Shown: positions 42,369 to 52,290 of the stretch, one piece after another
How the letters are laid out: every line of letters begins with the position of its first letter
Position numbering within the stretch: position 1 is the stretch's first letter
Assembly (NCBI RefSeq): GCF_000931465.1
Contig: NZ_CP010892.1
Span: forward strand, 3,123,388 to 3,187,387
Length of the DNA stretch: 64,000 nt
Reading direction: 5' to 3'
Origin: Pseudomonas sp. MRSN 12121
GTDB taxonomy: Bacteria; Pseudomonadota; Gammaproteobacteria; Pseudomonadales; Pseudomonadaceae
Notes under the pieces: generated by a model
Seen by the model: the letters and a program-made list of their open reading frames with translations, nothing else
The model's database searches: none
What the model was told of the DNA's origin: nothing
Position numbers and translations under genes: made by a program

Positions 42369-45149
42369 TCAAGTTTGGATGAAGAGGTTGACGGGGAAAT
42401 CCCGCAATGCGCTGCTGATTGTCAGATCCTTGTGCTGTGTGACTGCCTCGCTGGAAAAAAGTCCCTTCAGCTTTTGCCCGGGGGCGGCGAACGGTAGCGA
42501 TACCCGCGTATCGCCCCAATCCGGCGCGTCGACCCAGGGTTGCGCACGCTGTTCCAGCAGCCCGGCCACTTGCCGGGGCACTATCACTAGCGCGCGCTGG
42601 CCCTGGTATTCGCGCAGGAAGGCCAGCACCCGGTCGGCGTGGCAGCCCTGCATCGGCAGCGCCTGGTAGGCGCCCCGGCGAAACAGCTGCGGGTGCTCGC
42701 GCCGGCAGGCCAGCGCGGCGGCGATCAGCGCCTGCTTGATGCGCCCGTCGCGCCAGTGGGCCAACAGCTCCGGGGGCGCGGCGGGGGTGGCCAGGGCCGT
42801 CTGGCGGGCAGCGAAATCCACCGGGCGGCGGTTGTCCGGGTCCACCAGGCTGAAGTCCCAGAACTCGTTGCCCTGGTACAGGTCCGGGACGCCCGGCACG
42901 GTGATGCGCAGCAAGGATTGCGCCAGGCCGTTGAGGGCGCCGGCGGGTGCGATGGCCTCTACGGCGGCGGCGATGGCGCGGCGTAACGCCAGGCCCTCGG
43001 CGCCGAGCAGCAGGCGCTCGATAAAGTCGCGCACCGCGTTTTCGTAGGCTTCGTTCGGCGCCGTCCAACTGCTGTGCAGCTTGGCTTCGCGCAAGGCTTT
43101 TTCCTGCCATTGCCACAGGCGGGCGGTGTAGTCCTGCAGGCCAGGCCCGTCGTCGGCGCGTAGTTCCAGCGGCCAGCTGCCGAGCAGCGCCTGGTAGAGG
43201 ATCAACTCGTCGCCGGGGTCCGGCGCCAGGGCATCGCTGCGCCAGGCCCGCGCCTGCTCGCGCCAGTGTTCGACCTGGGCGGTGTACCAGCTGCTGCGTT
43301 CGCTGAGCACCGCCAGCCGCGCGCGGCTGTCTTCGCCGCGCTTGTGGTCGTGGGTGGCAGTGGCCAGGAGGTTGTCGGGGAAGCTGTCCAGGCGCTGGCG
43401 ACAGGCCGCGTGGAAGTCGGCCAGCGGGGCACAGAAGCGCTCGCTGGAGAAGCCCACGTCGTTGCGCGAGAGCAGCACCGCCGAACGATAGAAGGCGGTG
43501 TCTTCCACGGCCTTGGCCGCCGCCGGCGAGGTCAGTTGCTGGAAGCGCACGCAGGCATGCTTGAGCACCTTGCGCGGCCGGCCCGGTGGCAATCGGCGCC
43601 AGCCTTGGCCGCCGAGCCATTGCTCCAGGCAGGCCAGCACCGGCCAATCGGCTTCGCCCAGGGTGTCGCGGGCGCCTTGCAGGGCCTGCTGGAAAAACAC
43701 CTCGTCGGCCGCCGAACGGCCGCAGGCACCGATGTAGGTGCGGTACACCGGGAAATGCACGATCAGCTCCTGCAGGGCCCGGCGAATCGCGCCGAGGGTC
43801 AGGTCGCGGGTCATCACATCGTTGCGCGCCACTTGCAGCAGGGCCTGGGCCACGCTTTCGAAGTCGCTGGCCAGCGACCCGGCAAGCAGTTGCCGGCGCG
43901 CCAGCCGGGCCTCTTCAAGAAACTCCGCCGGGCGCTGGCTGTGCCGGCTCCAGAGTTCGGCCAGGGGCGCGGCGCCTTGCGGGTCGTGCTGCAGCAGCGA
44001 CAGCTGGTTCATGAATTCGTAGCCGGTGGTGCCGTCCACGCCCCAGTCGCGGCGCAGGGTTTCGTCGGCGCCGAGGATCTTTTCCACGTAGATCGGCACG
44101 TGCTGCCCGGGGCGCAGGGCGTCGACCCGGCGCCGCAGCTTGCGGCAGTAACCCCGGGGATCGGCGAGCCCGTCGATATGGTCGATGCGCAAGCCGTCCA
44201 CCAGGCCGTCGGCGATCAACTGGAAGATCTTGCCGTGGGTCGCCTCGAACACCGCTGGCCGCTCCACGCGCAGCCCGCCCAGCTCGTTGACGTCGAAGAA
44301 GCGCCGCCAGTTGATGTCGTCCGCCGCGGTGCGCCAGCTGGCCAGCCGATAGCTCTGCTGCTCCAGCAGGGCGTGCAGGCGGGCGAAGCCGTCGTCCTGG
44401 CGGCCGTCGTACAGCACAAGGTGCTGCTCGATAGCCGTGCGAATCGCGGGGTCCCGGGCGGCTTCGCGCAACTGTTGCTGCAAGGGCTCGGCCTGGCGGT
44501 GGGCGTCGGGCTGGTAGCGCAGGGTGCCGAAGGCATCGGCCAGCGGCTTGAGACGCTCGCCCGGCTCGGCCGGGACCCTGAGCAGCGCGCCGTAGTCGCT
44601 GGGGCAGATCGGGAATCGGTGCTGGTAATGCTCGGCATGGAACGCGCCCAGGGCGGCATCGAAGTGCAGGGTCAGCGTGCCTTCCTGCAGCGCCACGCCG
44701 TAGTCGCTGGCGAGGAACGGCAGCAGCAGCTGGCCTTCCATCAGCGGGTCGGGGGAGTGCCACTGGATGTCGAAGAACTCGCCGTAGGGGCTCAGGCGCC
44801 CCCAGCGCAGCAAGTCCTGCCACCAGGGATTGTCGGCGCCGCCGACCGCCATGTGGTTGGAGACGATATCCAGCAGCAGGCCCATGTCGTGCTGGCGCAG
44901 GCTGTGTACCAGGCGCTCCAGGGCCGCCTCGCCCCCCAGCTCGGGGTTGACCCGGGTCGGGTCGACCACGTCGTAGCCGTGCATCGAGCCGGCGCGGGCG
45001 CAGAGCAGCGGCGACGCGTACAGGTGGCTGATGCCCAGGCGGGCGAAGTAGGGCACCAGCGCGGCTGCGTCGTCGAGGGTGAAGCCGCGATGAAACTGCA
45101 GGCGCAGGGTGGCGCGCAGGGGCCGGTCGTGAAGGATAGGCGTGTTCAT
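42369..45149 (-). CDS. treY: Maltooligosyltrehalose synthase TreY
   Basis: A 926-residue GH13 enzyme that converts the reducing-end alpha-1,4 link of maltodextrin to an alpha,alpha-1,1 link. The start LRATLRLQFHRGFTLDDAAALVPYFARLGISHLYASPLL is typical, the nucleophile is in DGLRIDHIDGLADP and the acid/base in PIYVEKILGADETL. GLPDLYQG-type sequence (GVPDLYQGNEFWDFSLVDPDNRRPVD) lies near the C-terminus. TreZ then releases trehalose. Its start overlaps the malQ stop by four bases. Confidence 0.96.
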   Translation of the reverse strand: MNTPILHDRPLRATLRLQFHRGFTLDDAAALVPYFARLGISHLYASPLLCARAGSMHGYDVVDPTRVNPELGGEAALERLVHSLRQHDMGLLLDIVSNHMAVGGADNPWWQDLLRWGRLSPYGEFFDIQWHSPDPLMEGQLLLPFLASDYGVALQEGTLTLHFDAALGAFHAEHYQHRFPICPSDYGALLRVPAEPGERLKPLADAFGTLRYQPDAHRQAEPLQQQLREAARDPAIRTAIEQHLVLYDGRQDDGFARLHALLEQQSYRLASWRTAADDINWRRFFDVNELGGLRVERPAVFEATHGKIFQLIADGLVDGLRIDHIDGLADPRGYCRKLRRRVDALRPGQHVPIYVEKILGADETLRRDWGVDGTTGYEFMNQLSLLQHDPQGAAPLAELWSRHSQRPAEFLEEARLARRQLLAGSLASDFESVAQALLQVARNDVMTRDLTLGAIRRALQELIVHFPVYRTYIGACGRSAADEVFFQQALQGARDTLGEADWPVLACLEQWLGGQGWRRLPPGRPRKVLKHACVRFQQLTSPAAAKAVEDTAFYRSAVLLSRNDVGFSSERFCAPLADFHAACRQRLDSFPDNLLATATHDHKRGEDSRARLAVLSERSSWYTAQVEHWREQARAWRSDALAPDPGDELILYQALLGSWPLELRADDGPGLQDYTARLWQWQEKALREAKLHSSWTAPNEAYENAVRDFIERLLLGAEGLALRRAIAAAVEAIAPAGALNGLAQSLLRITVPGVPDLYQGNEFWDFSLVDPDNRRPVDFAARQTALATPAAPPELLAHWRDGRIKQALIAAALACRREHPQLFRRGAYQALPMQGCHADRVLAFLREYQGQRALVIVPRQVAGLLEQRAQPWVDAPDWGDTRVSLPFAAPGQKLKGLFSSEAVTQHKDLTISSALRDFPVNLFIQT

Positions 45150-47227
45150 CGGTCACGCTCGTGGGCTTGTTGCCGGGCGCAGGCCAGCAGTTCCAGGCGG
45201 CGCGCGGCGTCGGCATCGTCGAGCAGGCCCGCGCTGCTGCCGGCCAGGCGCCGGCGCCAGTTGGGATGGCTGTCGAGGGTGCCAGGCAGGTTGGCCTGCT
45301 CGTCGATCCCCAGGGCGTCCTCCAGGGGCAGCAGCACCAGGGGCGCGCGGGTGTGGCCGAGGAAACGCACGCTGGCATCCACCACCTGGTCGGCCTCCTG
45401 GCTGCCTTCGCGAAAGTTCTGCGGGTCGCGGCCCAGGGCCTGGCGCAGGCCTTCGCGCTCGCGCTGGCGGTGTTCGCGCCAATGGCTCTCGCCGTTGGCG
45501 TCCACCAGGCCCAGGCGCGCGCTCCAGTCGATGTCGCGGCCCTGCCACCAGCCATTGAGGGTCGGCAGGTCGTGGGTGCTGGTGGTGGCCAGGGCGTTGT
45601 CCGGCCAGTCGAGGATCGGCCGGAAATGCGTGCCGTGTTCCTGCTCGAACAACAACACACGCATGCCGAGCATGGCCCGCGCGCTGAGTTTTTCCCGCAG
45701 GCCGTCGGGCACCGTGCCGAGGTCTTCGCCGAGGACGATCGCCTGGTGCCGGTGCGATTCCAGGGTCAGCAGGCGCAGCAGGTCGTCCACCGGGTAATAC
45801 AGGTAGGCACCGTCGCCGGGCGGAGCGCCGCGGGGGATCACCCACAACCGTTGCAGACCCATCACATGGTCGATGCGCAGGCCGCCGGCATGGGCGAAGT
45901 TGGCCCGCAGCATCTCGATGAAGGCATGGAACCCGTTGCGCACCAGGCCCTCCGGGGAGAACGCGGAGATGCCCCAGCCCTGGCCCTGGCGGTTGAGAAT
46001 GTCCGGCGGCGCGCCGACGGTCAGCTCCGCCAGCAGCTCGTCCTGGCGGCTCCAGGCCTGGCTGCCGCCGCCGTCGGCGCCGACGGCCAGGTCGGCGATC
46101 AGGCCGATGCCCATTCCACTGCTGCGGGCGGCGCTCTGTACGCGCTCCAGGCAGCGGGCGATCAGCCATTGGCAGAAGGCATGAAAGCCGATGTCGTCGC
46201 CATGCTCGGCGGCGAATTGCGCCAGGGCCGGGCTCTGCGGGGTGCGCCAGGCCTCGGGCCATTCGCGCCAGTCCAGGCTTTCGCCACGGGCCGCGCGCCA
46301 AGCCTGGATAGCCTCGAAGCGGCAATGGTTTTCCAGGGCCTCGCCACCGGCCTGGTGGAAGCTGGCGAAGTCCTGGTGCAACGGATGTTCGCCCTGGCGG
46401 AAGCCTTCATAGAGGGCGCGCAGCACCTGCTGCCGGGCCTGGGCCGCCCGCGGCCAGTCGACCAGCGGCTGGCGTTCCAGCTCCTGCAACTGCGGGCCCA
46501 GGCCGCAGGCGTCGATGGCGCTGCGCCAGGCCCGCTCGCCCAGGAGCGTCCCGGGCGCGGCGTACAGGCTGTTGAGAAACAAGCGGCTGGATGGCGAATA
46601 AGGGCTGTAGCGCCCGGTGTCGCTGCCGAACATGGCATGCAGGGGGCTGATGGCCAGGGCGTCGGCGCCCCGTTCGCCGGCCACCCGGGCCAGTTCTTCC
46701 AGCGCCTGGGTGTCGCCGAAACCGCCGTCGCCGCTGCGCCGCAGCGCGTACAGCTGCACGCTCAGGCCCCAGGCCCGGGGCGTGGCCTGGTCCACGGCGT
46801 CGGCGACGCTGTAGCAGCGCTCGGGGGCGACGGCCAGGGTGAAGTGCTGGCCGTCGACACTCACCTGCTGGTAGCCCACCGGCAACACGCCGGGCAGCAG
46901 GGCGTCGGCGTCGAGGCGCAGATCCAGCAGGCTGCCGTCTTCCAGGCGGACCTCGCAGCGCGTGCCCGGGGCGAAGTAGTGCCCCAGGTCCAGGCCCTGG
47001 CCGACGTCGGCGGTCAGCAGTGGCGGCAGTTGGTGGGTCTGTTGCGCCTGTTGCAGCTGCTGCAGGCTGTCTTCGATCTGGCGGGCGTCGTCGGCCGGGT
47101 GGCCGAGGCCGGCCAGCACGGCGCGCAGCACCTGCGGCGCGACCCGTTGCGGGCGGCCGTTGGCATCGATCCAGTCGACCGCCAGGCCGGCCCGGCTGGC
47201 GAGGATTTCCAGTTGCGTGTCACTCAT
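45146..47227 (-). CDS. malQ: 4-alpha-glucanotransferase MalQ
   Basis: A 693-residue GH77 amylomaltase, transferring maltodextrin segments and feeding chains of proper length to TreY. Key blocks are GLSVQLYALRRSGDGGFGD, the nucleophile in GGLRIDHVMGLQRLW, the acid/base in AIVLGEDLGTVP and STHDLPTLNGWW. The ATG at 47227 lies inside the end of treZ (8-base overlap); the open frame continues upstream antisense to nothing but out of frame with treZ and is not coding. Confidence 0.95.
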   Translation of the reverse strand: MSDTQLEILASRAGLAVDWIDANGRPQRVAPQVLRAVLAGLGHPADDARQIEDSLQQLQQAQQTHQLPPLLTADVGQGLDLGHYFAPGTRCEVRLEDGSLLDLRLDADALLPGVLPVGYQQVSVDGQHFTLAVAPERCYSVADAVDQATPRAWGLSVQLYALRRSGDGGFGDTQALEELARVAGERGADALAISPLHAMFGSDTGRYSPYSPSSRLFLNSLYAAPGTLLGERAWRSAIDACGLGPQLQELERQPLVDWPRAAQARQQVLRALYEGFRQGEHPLHQDFASFHQAGGEALENHCRFEAIQAWRAARGESLDWREWPEAWRTPQSPALAQFAAEHGDDIGFHAFCQWLIARCLERVQSAARSSGMGIGLIADLAVGADGGGSQAWSRQDELLAELTVGAPPDILNRQGQGWGISAFSPEGLVRNGFHAFIEMLRANFAHAGGLRIDHVMGLQRLWVIPRGAPPGDGAYLYYPVDDLLRLLTLESHRHQAIVLGEDLGTVPDGLREKLSARAMLGMRVLLFEQEHGTHFRPILDWPDNALATTSTHDLPTLNGWWQGRDIDWSARLGLVDANGESHWREHRQREREGLRQALGRDPQNFREGSQEADQVVDASVRFLGHTRAPLVLLPLEDALGIDEQANLPGTLDSHPNWRRRLAGSSAGLLDDADAARRLELLACARQQAHERDR

Positions 47228-49019
47228 GGGCGCTCTCCGATAGGGCGGGCATGGGGGCGGGGGCGTCGAGGCTGACCCGCACGCTGTAGGGGGCGAGAGT
47301 GGCGGGCGCGGACGCTTGCGGCGCCCGCTGCGGCAGCTCGAACAGCACGGACGAAGGAGCCGCGGGCGCCCGCTCGACTTCCCCGGCACCGAGGTTGAGC
47401 TCGATGCGCAGTTCGCGGCCGTTGCCCAGGCGCCAGCGTGCGCACACTGCGCCCGGGGCCAGCACCTCGGCGCCCAGGGCGGTGGTGCCCGGCAGGTGCG
47501 GCACGATATGCGCCTGGCGCAGCTGCAGCAGCCGGCGATACAGCGCCCGGGTCGGCTCGCCCAGCGCCGGGTCCGCCTGTGGCCGCGAGTCGAGGAAGCT
47601 CGAAGGGGCGTTCGGGTCGGGAATCCGCTCGCGCTCCCGGGGATCGGCAAAGGCGCCGAAGGCGGCGAATTCGTTGCGCCGGCCTTCGCGCACCGCGTCC
47701 GCCAGTTCGCCGTGGTGGCTGGTGAAAAACAGGAACGGCTGAGGCGCCGCCACTTCATCGCCCATGAACAGCAGCGGGATCATCGGCGCCAGCAGCAACA
47801 GCGCCGTGGCCGCCTGCAACGCCTGGGGCTCGGCCAGGTGGCGCAGGCGTTCGCCGAACGCGCGGTTGCCGATCTGGTCGTGGTTCTGCAAAAACAGCAC
47901 GAAGGCGCTGGGCGGCAGGTGCCCGCTGGGCTCGCCGCGGGCGTTGCCGTGGCGGTTGCGCTGGCCCTGGTAGGCAAAGCCCTGGGCGAGGCAGCGCGCC
48001 AGTTGTTCGGTCGGTCGTTCGGCGAAGTCGGCGTAGTAGGCCTCGGTCTCGCCGGTCAGCAGCACATGCAGGGCGTTGTGCCCGTCATCGTTCCACTGCG
48101 CGTCGTAATGCCGCTCCAGCAGGCTGGCCTGGTTGTGTTCGTTCTCCAGGGTCAGCCAGATGTGGCGCGCCGGGTCGAGCCGGCCGCGCACCTGCCGGGC
48201 CAGTTCGACCAGGAAGTCCGGGTCGTCGATGGCGTGCACCGCGTCCAGGCGCAGCCCGTCGAAACGGTATTCCTGCAGCCACATCAGGGCATTGTCGATA
48301 AAGAAGTCGCGCACCGGCCGGCGCCGGAAGTCGATGGCCGCGCCCCAGGGGGTGTGCCGGTCTTCGCGGAAGAAACCGCGGGCGTAGCGGTGCAGGTAGT
48401 TGCCGTCGGGGCCGAAGTGGTTGTAGACCACGTCCAGCAGCACCGCCAGGCCCAGGCCATGGGCGCAGTCGATCAGGTGCTTGAGGTCGTCGGGGCTACC
48501 GTAGGAGGCGTGCGGGGCATAGGGCAGCACGCCGTCGTAGCCCCAGTTGCGCGCGCCGGGGAACTGCGCCAGGGGCATCAGCTCGATGGCGGTGATGCCG
48601 GTCTCGGCCAAATGCGGCAAGTAGTGCTCCGCGGCGCGGTAACCGCCGAGCACGCCCACGTGCAGTTCGCAGATCACCGCCTCGTGCCAGGGCCGGCCCC
48701 GCCAGTGGGGATGGCGCCAGGAGTAGGCCTGGGGATCGGTGACCACGCTGGGGCCGTCGATATCGCCGTCCTGGGCGCGGGAGGCCGGGTCGGGCACCTG
48801 GACGTCGTTGTCGATGCCGAAGCGATAGCGGGTGCCGGGCGGGCAGCGGCCGACGATCATGAACCAGCCGTCGGCCCGGGGCAGCATGGGCAGCGACGAG
48901 CCGTCCGCGAGTTCCAGGCTGACCTGCCGCGCGTCCGGCGCCCAGAGGGTGAAGCGGGTGCGCTCGGCATCCAGCGGGACGGCGCCGTGGGGCCAGGTTT
49001 CCTGCGTCCGTAGCGACAT
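47220..49019 (-). CDS. treZ: Malto-oligosyltrehalose trehalohydrolase TreZ
   Basis: A 599-residue GH13 hydrolase that cleaves trehalose from maltooligosyltrehalose made by TreY. It has an N-terminal CBM48-like domain (TRFTLWAPDARQVSLEL), a barrel with WGYDGVLPYAPHASYG, nucleophile in FDGLRLDAVHAIDD and acid/base in IWLTLENEHN, and NHDQIGNRAFGERL. The C-terminal beta domain is slightly extended with an Ala/Pro-rich end. It follows glgA by 13 bases and overlaps malQ by 8. Confidence 0.96.
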   Translation of the reverse strand: MSLRTQETWPHGAVPLDAERTRFTLWAPDARQVSLELADGSSLPMLPRADGWFMIVGRCPPGTRYRFGIDNDVQVPDPASRAQDGDIDGPSVVTDPQAYSWRHPHWRGRPWHEAVICELHVGVLGGYRAAEHYLPHLAETGITAIELMPLAQFPGARNWGYDGVLPYAPHASYGSPDDLKHLIDCAHGLGLAVLLDVVYNHFGPDGNYLHRYARGFFREDRHTPWGAAIDFRRRPVRDFFIDNALMWLQEYRFDGLRLDAVHAIDDPDFLVELARQVRGRLDPARHIWLTLENEHNQASLLERHYDAQWNDDGHNALHVLLTGETEAYYADFAERPTEQLARCLAQGFAYQGQRNRHGNARGEPSGHLPPSAFVLFLQNHDQIGNRAFGERLRHLAEPQALQAATALLLLAPMIPLLFMGDEVAAPQPFLFFTSHHGELADAVREGRRNEFAAFGAFADPRERERIPDPNAPSSFLDSRPQADPALGEPTRALYRRLLQLRQAHIVPHLPGTTALGAEVLAPGAVCARWRLGNGRELRIELNLGAGEVERAPAAPSSVLFELPQRAPQASAPATLAPYSVRVSLDAPAPMPALSESAHE

Positions 49020-49032
49020 CGCGGGCGCTCCC

Positions 49033-50601
49033 TTATGGCTTGGCCGATTTTCCCAGGGCCTTGGCCACCAGCTGTTCGTAGAGTTCGGCGTAGGGTTCCA
49101 CCGCCTTGCACCAGTTGAAGGGCGCGGCCATGGCCCGGCAGCGCATGGCGTTGAGCAACTGCGGGTAGGCGAACACCTTGAATGCCCGGCTCAGGGCCTC
49201 CTGGTAGCTGGGCACGGTGGATTCGTCGAAGAGGAACCCGGTGACGCCGTTCTCGATGGTGTCGGCCAGGCCGCCGGTGTTGCGCGCCACCGGCAGCGAG
49301 CCGAAGCGCTGGGCATACATCTGGCTCAGGCCGCAGGGCTCGTAGCGCGAGGGCATCAGCAGGAAATCGCTGCCGGCGAACATGCGCCGGGCATCGGTTT
49401 CGTTGAAGCCGATGTGCACCCCGATACGCCCGGGAAAACGTTCGGCCAGGGCGCGCATGGCCTGTTCTTCCTCGGGCTCGCCGCGGCCGATGATGGCGAT
49501 CTGGCCGCCGGCCTTGACGATGTACTCGGCGACGCCTTCGGTGAGGTCCAGGCCTTTCTGGTAGACCAGCCGCGAGACCACCGCGAACAGCGGGCCGTCG
49601 CTGGGGTCGAGGCCGAACATCTGGCGCACGTGGCTCGCGTTGGCCGCCTTGCCCTGCCAGTCGCCGATGGCGAAGGGGGCGAACAGGTGCGGATCGGTGG
49701 CGGCGTCCCAGCTTTCGTCGATGCCGTTGGGAATGCCGCTGAGCAGGCCTTGCTGGGTCTTGCTGGCGAGGAAACCGTCGAGCCCGCAGCCGAAGGCCGG
49801 GGTGGTGATTTCCTGGGCATAGGTGGCGCTGACGGTGGTGATGTGGCTGGCATAGGCCATGCCGGCCTTGAGGAACGACAGCTTGCCGTAGAACTCCATG
49901 CCTTCCTGCTGCAGGGCGTGTTCGGGGATGCCCAGTTCCGGGCAGGAGGCCAGGCTGACCACGCCCTGGTAGGCCAGGTTGTGGATGGTGAACAGGGTCG
50001 GGGTGCGCTGCCCGCGCCAGTGCATGTAGGCCGGCGCCAGCCCGGCGGGCCAGTCATGGGCGTGCACCAGGTCCGGGCACCAGTGGATCTGCGCCAGGTT
50101 GGCGGCGATGTCGGCCGCGGCCAGGCCCAGGCGGGCGAAGCGGATATGGTTGTCGGGCCAGTCGCGGCCGTTGTTGGCGCCGTAGGGCGTGCCTTCGCGC
50201 TCGTAGAGTTCGGGGCAGATCAGCACATAGATCACCAGGCCGTCGGGCATGTCCATGCGCCCGATCTTGCAGGCCGGCAGCGCCGCATGGCCGCCCAGTT
50301 CGCCGATCACATGGATCGGGTTCTCGCTGTTGAGCACTTGCCGGTAGCCGGGAATCAGCAGGCGCACGTCATGCAGGTGCGCCATGGCCCGGGGCAGGGC
50401 GGCCGAGACGTCGCCCAGGCCACCGGTCTTGACCAGGTCGGCGATTTCCGAGGTGACGAACAGCACCTTCTTGCGGTTGGGGTTGTGCCGGACCAGGGGC
50501 AGTGACGTCTTGCCTCCAGGGGCGAGAAGCGATGGAGAAGCCGGTTCGCCGGCCAGCGGCAGAGGATATTTTCCCTGGGTTTGCACTACGACACTGGTCA
50601 T
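49033..50601 (-). CDS. glgA: Glycogen synthase GlgA
   Basis: A 522-residue GT5 glucosyltransferase extending alpha-1,4-glucan from a nucleotide sugar. The KxGGL donor-binding motif is in LVKTGGLGDVSAALP, HAHDWPAGLAPAY and VSRLVYQKGLDL are conserved, and SRYEPCGLSQMYAQRFG with ARNTGGLADT forms the C-terminal donor site. About 40 residues precede the usual start; an internal start is possible but GGGAGA lies before the chosen ATG. In Pseudomonas no glgC accompanies it, and none is seen here. First gene of the operon glgA-treZ-malQ-treY-DUF2934-glgX. Confidence 0.95.
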   Translation of the reverse strand: MTSVVVQTQGKYPLPLAGEPASPSLLAPGGKTSLPLVRHNPNRKKVLFVTSEIADLVKTGGLGDVSAALPRAMAHLHDVRLLIPGYRQVLNSENPIHVIGELGGHAALPACKIGRMDMPDGLVIYVLICPELYEREGTPYGANNGRDWPDNHIRFARLGLAAADIAANLAQIHWCPDLVHAHDWPAGLAPAYMHWRGQRTPTLFTIHNLAYQGVVSLASCPELGIPEHALQQEGMEFYGKLSFLKAGMAYASHITTVSATYAQEITTPAFGCGLDGFLASKTQQGLLSGIPNGIDESWDAATDPHLFAPFAIGDWQGKAANASHVRQMFGLDPSDGPLFAVVSRLVYQKGLDLTEGVAEYIVKAGGQIAIIGRGEPEEEQAMRALAERFPGRIGVHIGFNETDARRMFAGSDFLLMPSRYEPCGLSQMYAQRFGSLPVARNTGGLADTIENGVTGFLFDESTVPSYQEALSRAFKVFAYPQLLNAMRCRAMAAPFNWCKAVEPYAELYEQLVAKALGKSAKP

Positions 50602-51063
50602 CTGTCTCTCCCGTTTTATTGTCGATTCCTGGCATCAGGCCAGCACAGTCAATGGGCCATCCGGTGGCCCGGCACAAAAGCGCTACGCAGGCACAAGCCG
50701 AACGCAGCCTCATGCGTCGTCGCAAAGAGGATGGAGGGGCCGCTGCAAGGATTGCACCAGTCGCCCGGGCCCTACCTTTAACCTGACCCGGGGCCTGCGC
50801 TAAAAGTTTCGACTTTCTTTCAATGCATGTGACCGCTTGGTCATTTTTCGAATTGCGCTCAAGGCAGAAGGTAGAGCGCGAGCGTGACGGTCAGGTTTTA
50901 GCGCGGCAAAGATCGCCCTGCCGCGAAATAAAACCGACGAAAGGCAGGCCTGCGCCCCGGTCGGGGGCGCGGCATTTTTCGCCGCGCGAGCAGACGGTGC
51001 GAGAAACGGGCGCCAGCGCCCGAGGATGGTGCGGGCAAGGCGGGCGCCATGCCCCGGGCTGGC
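50602..51063. other. Intergenic region upstream of glgA, no gene seen
   Basis: This 462-base interval must hold the minus-strand promoter of the glgA operon. It contains a 7-bp GC-rich hairpin (GCGCGGC, seven-base loop, GCCGCGC at 50967-50987) 77 bases past the dehydrogenase stop, which lacks a T-run on the minus strand. A lower-GC portion near 50790-50870 is the likeliest promoter area. No convincing coding frame or RNA gene was found. Confidence 0.5.
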
Positions 51064-52011
51064 TCAGCCCAGCAGGCGGATCGGCTGGCCGGCGGCCCAG
51101 GCCTGGATATCCTCGATCATCTGCGCGTAGAACTGCCGATAGTTCTGCTGGCTGACATAACCGACATGGGGCGTGGCCAGCACGTTGGGCAGGCGGCGGA
51201 ACGGATGGTCGAGGGGCAGCGGTTCCTGTTCGAACACATCCAGGGCCGCACCGGCCAGGCGGCCGCGCTCGAGGGCGGCGATCAGCGCCGCTTCGTCGAC
51301 GATCGGCCCGCGAGCGGTATTGACCAGCACCGCCGAGGGTTTCATCCAGGCCAGCGCCTGGGCATCCACCAGCCCGCGGCTGCGTTCGCTGAGCACCAGG
51401 TGCACCGAGAGCACGTCGGCCTGTTCGAACAGCTGCTGCTTGCCGACGTAGGTCACCCCGGCCGCGGCAGCGCGCTCGGCGGTGAGGTTTTCGCTCCAGG
51501 CGATCACCCGCATGCCGAACACCTGGCCGAACTGCGCGACCCGCTGGCCGATGCTGCCCAGGCCGAGAATGCCCAGGGTCTTGCCGTGCAGGTCGCCGCC
51601 CAGGCCCTGTTGCCAGAGGCCGGCGCGCAGGGCATTGGCTTCGTTGAGCAGGTTGCGGCTCTGGGCCATGATCAGCGCCCAGGTCAATTCCGGCGCCGCG
51701 TGCTTGTAACTGTCGGTGCCGCACACCTGGATGCCCAGGCGGGCCGCGGCGGCCAGGTCGATGGCGGCGTTGCGCATGCCGCCGGTGAGCAGCAGCCTGA
51801 GCCGCGGCAGACGGCGCAGCAGCGCTTCGTCGAAGCGGGTGCGTTCGCGCATCACGCAGATCACCTCGAACGGCGCCAGGCGCTTGCCCAGGGTGACGAG
51901 GTCGCCGGGGTAGTCGTGGATGAAACTGACGGCGCCGATGCCGGTCAGCGCCGACCAGTCCGCCACGTCGCGGGCCACGTCCTGCCAGTCATCGATGACT
52001 GCGATTTGCAT
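51064..52011 (-). CDS. D-2-hydroxyacid dehydrogenase family protein
   Basis: A 315-residue NAD(P)-dependent D-isomer specific 2-hydroxyacid dehydrogenase. The nucleotide-binding motif is KTLGILGLGSIGQRVAQFG (near 140-160), the catalytic Arg lies in LVNTARGPIVDE, Glu in LDVFEQEPLP and His in LATPHVGYVS. It resembles phosphoglycerate/glyoxylate reductase-like members; the substrate is not evident. The start at 52011 (MQIAVIDDW) is chosen over 52017 because AGAGG then lies 7 rather than 1 base upstream. It is divergent from the peptide gene cluster, with 279 bases between starts. Confidence 0.9.
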   Translation of the reverse strand: MQIAVIDDWQDVARDVADWSALTGIGAVSFIHDYPGDLVTLGKRLAPFEVICVMRERTRFDEALLRRLPRLRLLLTGGMRNAAIDLAAAARLGIQVCGTDSYKHAAPELTWALIMAQSRNLLNEANALRAGLWQQGLGGDLHGKTLGILGLGSIGQRVAQFGQVFGMRVIAWSENLTAERAAAAGVTYVGKQQLFEQADVLSVHLVLSERSRGLVDAQALAWMKPSAVLVNTARGPIVDEAALIAALERGRLAGAALDVFEQEPLPLDHPFRRLPNVLATPHVGYVSQQNYRQFYAQMIEDIQAWAAGQPIRLLG

Positions 52012-52198
52012 GCTCATGCCTCTTGTTCTGGAAACTCTTGCCGTGGTGGCAGAGGTTGGAGAGGGTGCCGATTGCGCCAGGGATCCTGCTGTGGATTTCG
52101 CCACACTCTATGAAGATTCATGTTCGGCAAGTTTGTATCAAAAGTTTTCTTCTGTCTGAAAATGCCCCGGGAACGCCATTCGATAGCGATTCGCATTC

Positions 52199-52226
52199 TT
52201 GAAAAATCCAGTGTCTGGTTTATATT
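52199..52226 (+). promoter_or_regulatory. Sigma70-like promoter of the peptide operon
   Basis: TTGAAA (-35) and TATATT (-10) are separated by 16 bases, five of six positions matching consensus in each box. Transcription would start near 52233, about 58 bases before the peptide ATG. The stretch is AT-rich compared with the surroundings, which supports the call. Confidence 0.6.
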
Positions 52227-52290
52227 GGCTCGCGGCAGGACGCCATTACGCTTTTGGCGTACCTGGAAACAGCCAGACAAGGAGCAAGTC

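Noticed and set aside
50790..50830. Possible AlgU (sigma-E type) promoter for glgA, minus strand GAAACTT ... TCAGG
   Set aside because: The -35-like part has an extra base against GAACTT and the -10-like part fits poorly; osmotic control of this operon is plausible but not shown by this match.
50967..50987. GC-rich hairpin downstream of the dehydrogenase gene as its terminator
   Set aside because: On the minus strand the stem is followed by C/G-rich sequence and not by a T-run; the T-run lies in the loop.
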